From the NCBI GenBank assembly GCA_031273705.1, contig JAISRJ010000284.1, positions 1-9,141 of the forward strand: DNA of 9,141 nt, given 5' to 3'. Below, piece by piece: positions 5,666 to 9,141 of the stretch. Both the position numbers and the translations under genes were made by a program. The notes below the pieces were generated by a model, which searched no databases, was not told the origin of the DNA, and worked only from the letters and a program-made list of their open reading frames with translations. This DNA is from Clostridiales bacterium. Its GTDB lineage: Bacteria; Bacillota; Clostridia; Lachnospirales; WQUN01. Each line of letters begins with the position of its first letter. Within the stretch, counting starts at the first letter, position 1.

Positions 5666-7276
5666 ATGGAAACTTTTAATCCGACAGCGTTTATTCCGCA
5701 GGCCGATAAAAGGCAAACTGTGAATATTGTGCAGGTTATGACGATGGAAAATCATTCGCAGCGAATCTCCAAATTTAATAAATTTAAGCCAAAGAGCAAT
5801 CATTCCGCGGACGGTCGGGTTTCCCACGTCTCGGATTTTAATTCTATATTGAAAAAGGCCGAAAACGACGACCGGCACAAATGGGAATTGTCGAATGAAG
5901 AGCCAAGCGCTAAAGCGGCTTTAAGCAGACAGAAAGATAACGATATAGAAAAGCAGATTCAAGAACAGGTTGAAAGACAGATAAGAGAAAAATCACGACG
6001 TAAAGCTCAAAAACCTCTGGACTTAAAGATTACAGAGTCCCTGGCGGAATTGTTGTTTTTATTACCCAGCGAAGTCGCCGGCGCGTTGGCGGCGCTGAAT
6101 ATACAGCCGAGCGATTTGGCGCACGAGGAAAACATGCGGGCTTTTTTGGAAGAGCTCGAGCGGGTTAACGGAGCCGGTCGGCAGGAGATAGGTGAAGCCT
6201 GGACATTCGCCCCCGACGATATGAACGAAGTATTTGAACGACTGCCGGACGCTGATTCCGACAGATCAGAAATAGAAGAAGCCGCTCAGGATAAATCCGC
6301 GCGGACAGATATATCTGTTCAGACTGAAGAATCCGTTGTAGATCCAAGCGTTTCTTTAGAGGCGCAAGAAAACGCCTCGCAGTCATCGGCGGTTCCTCAG
6401 CCTGATACAGAAGAAAAAGAATCAGCGTTAAAGAATGATAAAAACGTTTCAGCGGAGAGTGAATCCGACGCCCCGGTGTTAGCGGATGTGGATGCGCTGT
6501 CGATGCGTGTGAGGGAAATTATAGAGGAAGACTTTTTCGATAAGATGGAAAACTACCGAGAGGATACCCCGTCGGATACATCTACGGAATCGGAGGGCGA
6601 AATCGGTCAAGTACAGCCTTCGGAGACGGCGGAATCCGCGGAACAGCTTAACCCAAGCGCCCCTAATGTTAATGAAAAGACCTATCGCGCGCCCGCTGTC
6701 GATACGCCGGTAGATCCCTCGGAGCCACTGGGCGGGAATCAAATATCTTCGATTGGAGCGGATGGGGCGGAATTTGAACGGTCGTTGGATATAATCCGCG
6801 CCCGCGAGTCGGCGCGGCCGATAAACGCGCCCGACGTGCTTAAGCAGATTGTAGATACCTTTAAGACGGACATTAAAAATAACGTTTCTGAAATGAGAAT
6901 AGCCCTAAAGCCGGAAACCCTGGGAGATCTTACAATGAAAATCGTTTCGGACAACGGGCGGATTACCGCCAAGTTTATAGCGGAGAGCCAGCGTGTAAAG
7001 CAAATAATGGAAGCGGACTTTAATATTTTAAAAGACACTTTGGCAAAGCAAGGATTGAATGTGACTCAAATCAGCGTATCGGTCGGACAGGAACGCAAAG
7101 AGTATCAGCCGCGCGGACAATCGTCCGGACAATCGTCCGGAAAGCCTTCTGGACAATCGTCCGGGCGGTCGTCCGGGCGGTCGTCAAGAGTTCAGCGGAT
7201 ACAAAGCGATATCGTTGAGGCGAAACTTTCACCGGATATAAATTTGCGTGACAGCCGGGTTAGCTTTACCGCGTAG
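5666..7276 (+). CDS. fliK: Flagellar hook-length control protein FliK
   Basis: FliK is exported during hook growth, measures hook length and, through its C-terminal domain, switches the export apparatus from hook to filament substrates. The 536 residues fit the family, whose length varies widely. A basic, Asn/Ser-rich N terminus (1-70) probably carries the export signal. A short helical block (about 118-168) resembles a subdomain seen in clostridial FliK proteins. A long, disordered-looking Glu/Asp/Ser/Pro-rich linker spans about 190-385. The Flg_hook switch domain (about 390-475) includes EMRIALKPETLGDLTMKIV, NGRITAKFIAES and LAKQGLNVTQISVSVGQ. After it comes a GQSS-type tandem repeat (484-507) encoded by 12-base units, then a 29-residue tail. 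The ATG at 5666 has GGGAGGAG 5 bases upstream. It lies 30 bases after the ylxF-like gene, and flgD follows after 20 bases. Confidence 0.95.
   Translation: METFNPTAFIPQADKRQTVNIVQVMTMENHSQRISKFNKFKPKSNHSADGRVSHVSDFNSILKKAENDDRHKWELSNEEPSAKAALSRQKDNDIEKQIQEQVERQIREKSRRKAQKPLDLKITESLAELLFLLPSEVAGALAALNIQPSDLAHEENMRAFLEELERVNGAGRQEIGEAWTFAPDDMNEVFERLPDADSDRSEIEEAAQDKSARTDISVQTEESVVDPSVSLEAQENASQSSAVPQPDTEEKESALKNDKNVSAESESDAPVLADVDALSMRVREIIEEDFFDKMENYREDTPSDTSTESEGEIGQVQPSETAESAEQLNPSAPNVNEKTYRAPAVDTPVDPSEPLGGNQISSIGADGAEFERSLDIIRARESARPINAPDVLKQIVDTFKTDIKNNVSEMRIALKPETLGDLTMKIVSDNGRITAKFIAESQRVKQIMEADFNILKDTLAKQGLNVTQISVSVGQERKEYQPRGQSSGQSSGKPSGQSSGRSSGRSSRVQRIQSDIVEAKLSPDINLRDSRVSFTA
7115..7186 (+). 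repeat. 12-base hairpin tandem repeat inside fliK (six units)
   Basis: Six consecutive 12-base units in the fliK frame encode GQSS-GQSS-GKPS-GQSS-GRSS-GRSS. Units 1, 2 and 4 are GGACAATCGTCC, an inverted repeat (GGAC-AATC-GTCC). Unit 3 is GGAA-AGCC-TTCT, units 5 and 6 are GGGC-GGTC-GTCC and GGGC-GGTC-GTCA. All but the last keep stem pairing if G-T pairs are allowed. Unit junctions form the perfect 8-base palindrome GTCCGGAC where both sides are intact. Bases 7121-7140 match fliH 2420-2439 in reverse complement, 20 of 20. The array lies between the FliK switch domain and the C-terminal tail. Confidence 0.92.
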
Positions 7277-7296
7277 ACCAGAAAAGGAGCAAAGGC

Positions 7297-7749
7297 ATGG
7301 AAAATACCATATGGGCGGATATTACAACTCTTAAGCGGGACAATACTCCTCGCGCGGTCGATCAGCGTTCTAATTTGGACAAAGACGCTTTCTTGCGTTT
7401 ACTGCTGACTGAATTAAAATATCAGGACCCGCTTAACCCGACAGACGATAAAGAGTTTATCGCGCAGATGGCGCAGTTTTCTGCGCTGGAGCAGATGCAG
7501 AACGTATCCAAGGCAATGAATATTACGCAGGGCATGGCAATGATTGGTAAAAACATAAAAGCCGCGAGAGACGGCGGCGATATTGAGGGTATAGTGGAAT
7601 CCGTGGTTATTAGAAATTCCAAACCTTATCTGGTGACGCGCGGCGGAGAGGTCGCCGTTGACTCTGTAGAGGAGATTTCGGAATTGCCGGTCGATTTTGG
7701 TGAGTTTGATGGGATAAATATTCCGCCGGACTCTTATCAGCAAGAATAA
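7297..7749 (+). CDS. flgD: Flagellar hook cap/assembly scaffold FlgD (short form)
   Basis: FlgD is exported and forms the temporary cap at the tip of the growing hook, where it guides FlgE subunits into place. The product has 150 residues, close to the short FlgD of Bacillus-type bacteria (about 140) and much shorter than the enterobacterial form (about 230). The conserved N-terminal capping segment is clear: LDKDAFLRLLLTELKYQDPL (27-46), then NPTDDKEFIAQMAQFSALEQMQN. The remainder (about 80-130; MIGKNIKAARDG, GIVESVVIRNSKPYLVTRGG) fits the small beta domain found in short FlgD proteins, and the second, Ig-like domain is absent. The ATG at 7297 has AAAAGGAG 7 bases upstream. Its position between fliK and flgE supports the assignment. 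Confidence 0.95.
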   Translation: MENTIWADITTLKRDNTPRAVDQRSNLDKDAFLRLLLTELKYQDPLNPTDDKEFIAQMAQFSALEQMQNVSKAMNITQGMAMIGKNIKAARDGGDIEGIVESVVIRNSKPYLVTRGGEVAVDSVEEISELPVDFGEFDGINIPPDSYQQE

Positions 7750-7783
7750 AGTGGGAGATATTTTCAAATATTAATGAGATGAG

Positions 7784-7790
7784 AGGAGGT
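7784..7790 (+). promoter_or_regulatory. Strong ribosome binding site of flgE
   Basis: AGGAGGT is the most complete ribosome binding site in the window and ends 7 bases before the ATG at 7798. A second in-frame ATG follows at 7801, but the spacing and the family N terminus (MMRSL) favour the first. A strong site fits the need for many hook subunits compared with cap or ruler copies. It lies in the widest intergenic gap of the window (7750-7797). Confidence 0.8.
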
Positions 7791-7797
7791 ATTTATT

Positions 7798-9102
7798 ATG
7801 ATGCGTTCGTTATTTTCCGGCGTATCCTGTTTACGCGTACATCAAACAAAGATGGATGTTATAGCTAACAATATTTCCAATGTAAATACTGTCGCGTACA
7901 AATCCAGCAGAGTGACATTCGCGGAAATTTTTAACCAGACGGTTTCCAGCGCCACCGGCGCTAATCAGGCTACAAACCGAGGCGGCAGCAATCCGACGCA
8001 AATCGGCTTAGGCGTAAATGTCGCGTCCATTGATAAGCTTATGTCAAACGGTTCGGCACAGCGGACGGATAATCCGTTGGACCTGATGATTCAAGGGGAC
8101 GGTTTCTTTATTGTCGGCGACAATACGGGGCAGTATTTTACCAGAGCGGGTAATTTTATCGAGGACGCTCAGGGAAATATCGCAATGAACGGGATGAAAT
8201 TAATGGGCTGGGATACCGTCTGGGATAATAACGTAAAGGATTTTGTTATAGACAGGACCGCCGTGCGACCGGTTCAGATAACGGGTGTTAAAGAATATCT
8301 GGATCCGACCTCGACCACTCAAGTAGATCTATCCGGTAATATGAACCCGAATACAGACCCTATAGTTCAGCGCGGTATGTCTTTTTACGATTCTGTCGGT
8401 ACAAAATATGTTATGGATGTGGTCTTGACACATACAGGTAATACGGCTACAGAAAGCACGTGGGAAGTCTCTTTCCCATACGCGGAGATTTATCCTAATG
8501 GCGACCGGGCGCGTCCTATGCCCATCACCGCGCCCGCGAATTTTAATATTACATTTGACACAGACGGGCATCTTTCCGGTGTGGCGAACGTTGCGGGGGC
8601 GGTTGACGCCACGATTACCGTTACGCCGACCCAATTGGACCCAGCGGCTACCTTGGGCGACGGTACGGGCGCGATAATAATGAATTTTGGGGGCCTAAAC
8701 CAATTTGTTAATGAAACTACAAACGCCCTCGCCGATAATCATGACGGCAACGCGCCCGGACATTTGAGCGGTATAAGCGTAGGCGGGGACGGAAAGATTA
8801 TGGGCAGGTATTCCAATGGATTGTTAAGATTATTGGCGCAGGTACCTCTGGCATTTTTCAAGAACCCGGCCGGAATGGAAAAGATGGGCGATAATCTGTT
8901 TATTCCTTCCTCAAACTCTGGCCCGTTTGACGGCGTGGGCAGAGACGGTCAGGTAATGGGCGGCGTCTTAGAAATGAGCAACGTTGACCTTGGGCAGGAA
9001 TTTACGGAAATGATTACCACCCAACGCGGCTTTCAAGCCAACTCGCGCATAATATCCTCGTCCGATCAAATGCTGCAGGAACTTGTAAACATGGCAAGGT
9101 AA
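7798..9102 (+). CDS. flgE: Flagellar hook protein FlgE
   Basis: FlgE is the exported subunit that polymerises into the hook, the flexible joint between rod and filament. The 434 residues are within the clostridial/enteric range. The N terminus MMRSLFSGVSCLRVHQTKMD and NNISNVNTVAYKSSRVTF carry the rod/hook family signature (GV.GL..HQ..MDVI.NNI.NVNT..YK). IQGDGFFIVGDNTGQYFTRA (about 94-113) and the following NGMKLMGWD region are typical of FlgE. A beta-rich, surface-exposed middle (about 160-320) is the variable part. The C terminus (SNVDLGQEFTEMITTQRGFQ, then ANSRIISSSDQMLQELVNM) forms the conserved coiled end that packs with the N terminus. C11, where glycine is usual, is the only cysteine. 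The ATG at 7798 has AGGAGGT upstream. FlgG-type rod proteins share both ends but are usually about 260 residues and do not follow fliK-flgD. Confidence 0.95.
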   Translation: MMRSLFSGVSCLRVHQTKMDVIANNISNVNTVAYKSSRVTFAEIFNQTVSSATGANQATNRGGSNPTQIGLGVNVASIDKLMSNGSAQRTDNPLDLMIQGDGFFIVGDNTGQYFTRAGNFIEDAQGNIAMNGMKLMGWDTVWDNNVKDFVIDRTAVRPVQITGVKEYLDPTSTTQVDLSGNMNPNTDPIVQRGMSFYDSVGTKYVMDVVLTHTGNTATESTWEVSFPYAEIYPNGDRARPMPITAPANFNITFDTDGHLSGVANVAGAVDATITVTPTQLDPAATLGDGTGAIIMNFGGLNQFVNETTNALADNHDGNAPGHLSGISVGGDGKIMGRYSNGLLRLLAQVPLAFFKNPAGMEKMGDNLFIPSSNSGPFDGVGRDGQVMGGVLEMSNVDLGQEFTEMITTQRGFQANSRIISSSDQMLQELVNMAR

Positions 9103-9131
9103 GATGAAGAGCGGTAAACAGGGTGATATAG

Positions 9132-9141
9132 TTGATTGAGG
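9132..9141 (+). CDS. Probable start of flbD/swrD-like gene, cut off by the window
   Basis: After flgE, GGGTGAT (9121-9127) precedes a TTG at 9132 that reads M-I-E before the window ends. Small FlbD/SwrD-family proteins typically begin M-I-x-V/L-T-R-L-N-G and follow flgE directly in Bacillus-type flagellar operons. Only three codons are visible, so the call rests on position, the ribosome binding site and the M-I-E start. TTG use matches fliH and fliI. It could be another small gene. Confidence 0.45.

Noticed and set aside
7774..7782. ATG-AGA-TGA mini frame before flgE
   Set aside because: Two codons overlapping the flgE ribosome binding region, with no sign of function.
9104..9139. Tiny 11-codon reading frame after flgE (ATG at 9104)
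   Set aside because: It has no ribosome binding site at a suitable distance, and its composition is ordinary. The TTG at 9132 with GGGTGAT upstream fits the operon better.

Overview
This window is a single-strand stretch of a bacterial flagellar (fla/che-type) operon. All nine genes read left to right, are packed tightly (from 8-base overlaps to a 48-base gap), and are recognisable by family. The order is fliF (5' end missing), fliG, fliH, fliI, fliJ, a ylxF/MotE-like gene, fliK, flgD and flgE, followed by what looks like the first three codons of flbD/swrD at the right edge. This order, the short FlgD, the purine-rich AGGAGG-type ribosome binding sites and the use of TTG starts all point to a Gram-positive-lineage motile bacterium, most likely Bacillota of the clostridial type. 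The sequence does not allow a closer placement.

Layout: bases 2-1234 encode most of FliF, the MS ring. Bases 1239-2267 encode FliG, the rotor/switch protein that docks on the FliF tail. Bases 2260-4858 encode the cytoplasmic export ATPase module: FliH (stator/regulator), FliI (ATPase) and FliJ (central stalk/chaperone escort). Bases 4865-5635 encode a single-pass membrane protein with a coiled coil and an MgtE-N-like domain (YlxF/MotE family). Bases 5666-7276 encode FliK, the hook-length ruler and specificity switch. Bases 7297-7749 encode FlgD, the hook cap, and 7798-9102 encode FlgE, the hook subunit. The products act in roughly assembly order: basal ring and rotor, export engine, then hook building with its cap and length control. 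No promoter, terminator, RNA gene, mobile element or CRISPR array was seen, and no gene-free stretch exceeds 48 bases.

The most unusual signal is a 12-base repeat inside two of these genes. fliH (about 2401-2448) and fliK (7115-7186) each carry an in-frame tandem array of the same dodecamer family, in opposite orientations, so the same DNA encodes different peptides (L-S-G-R type in FliH, G-Q-S-S type in FliK). Each unit is a small inverted repeat (GGAC-4 bases-GTCC). Some variant units keep the pairing by matched changes on both arms, and the same two loop sequences (AATC and GGTC) occur in both genes. This looks like a dispersed hairpin-forming microrepeat tolerated in protein linkers. Smaller points are a one-residue insertion in the FliG C-terminal torque region, Ala-xxx-Ala replacing the usual Gly-xxx-Gly repeat in FliH, and TTG starts on both fliH and fliI.
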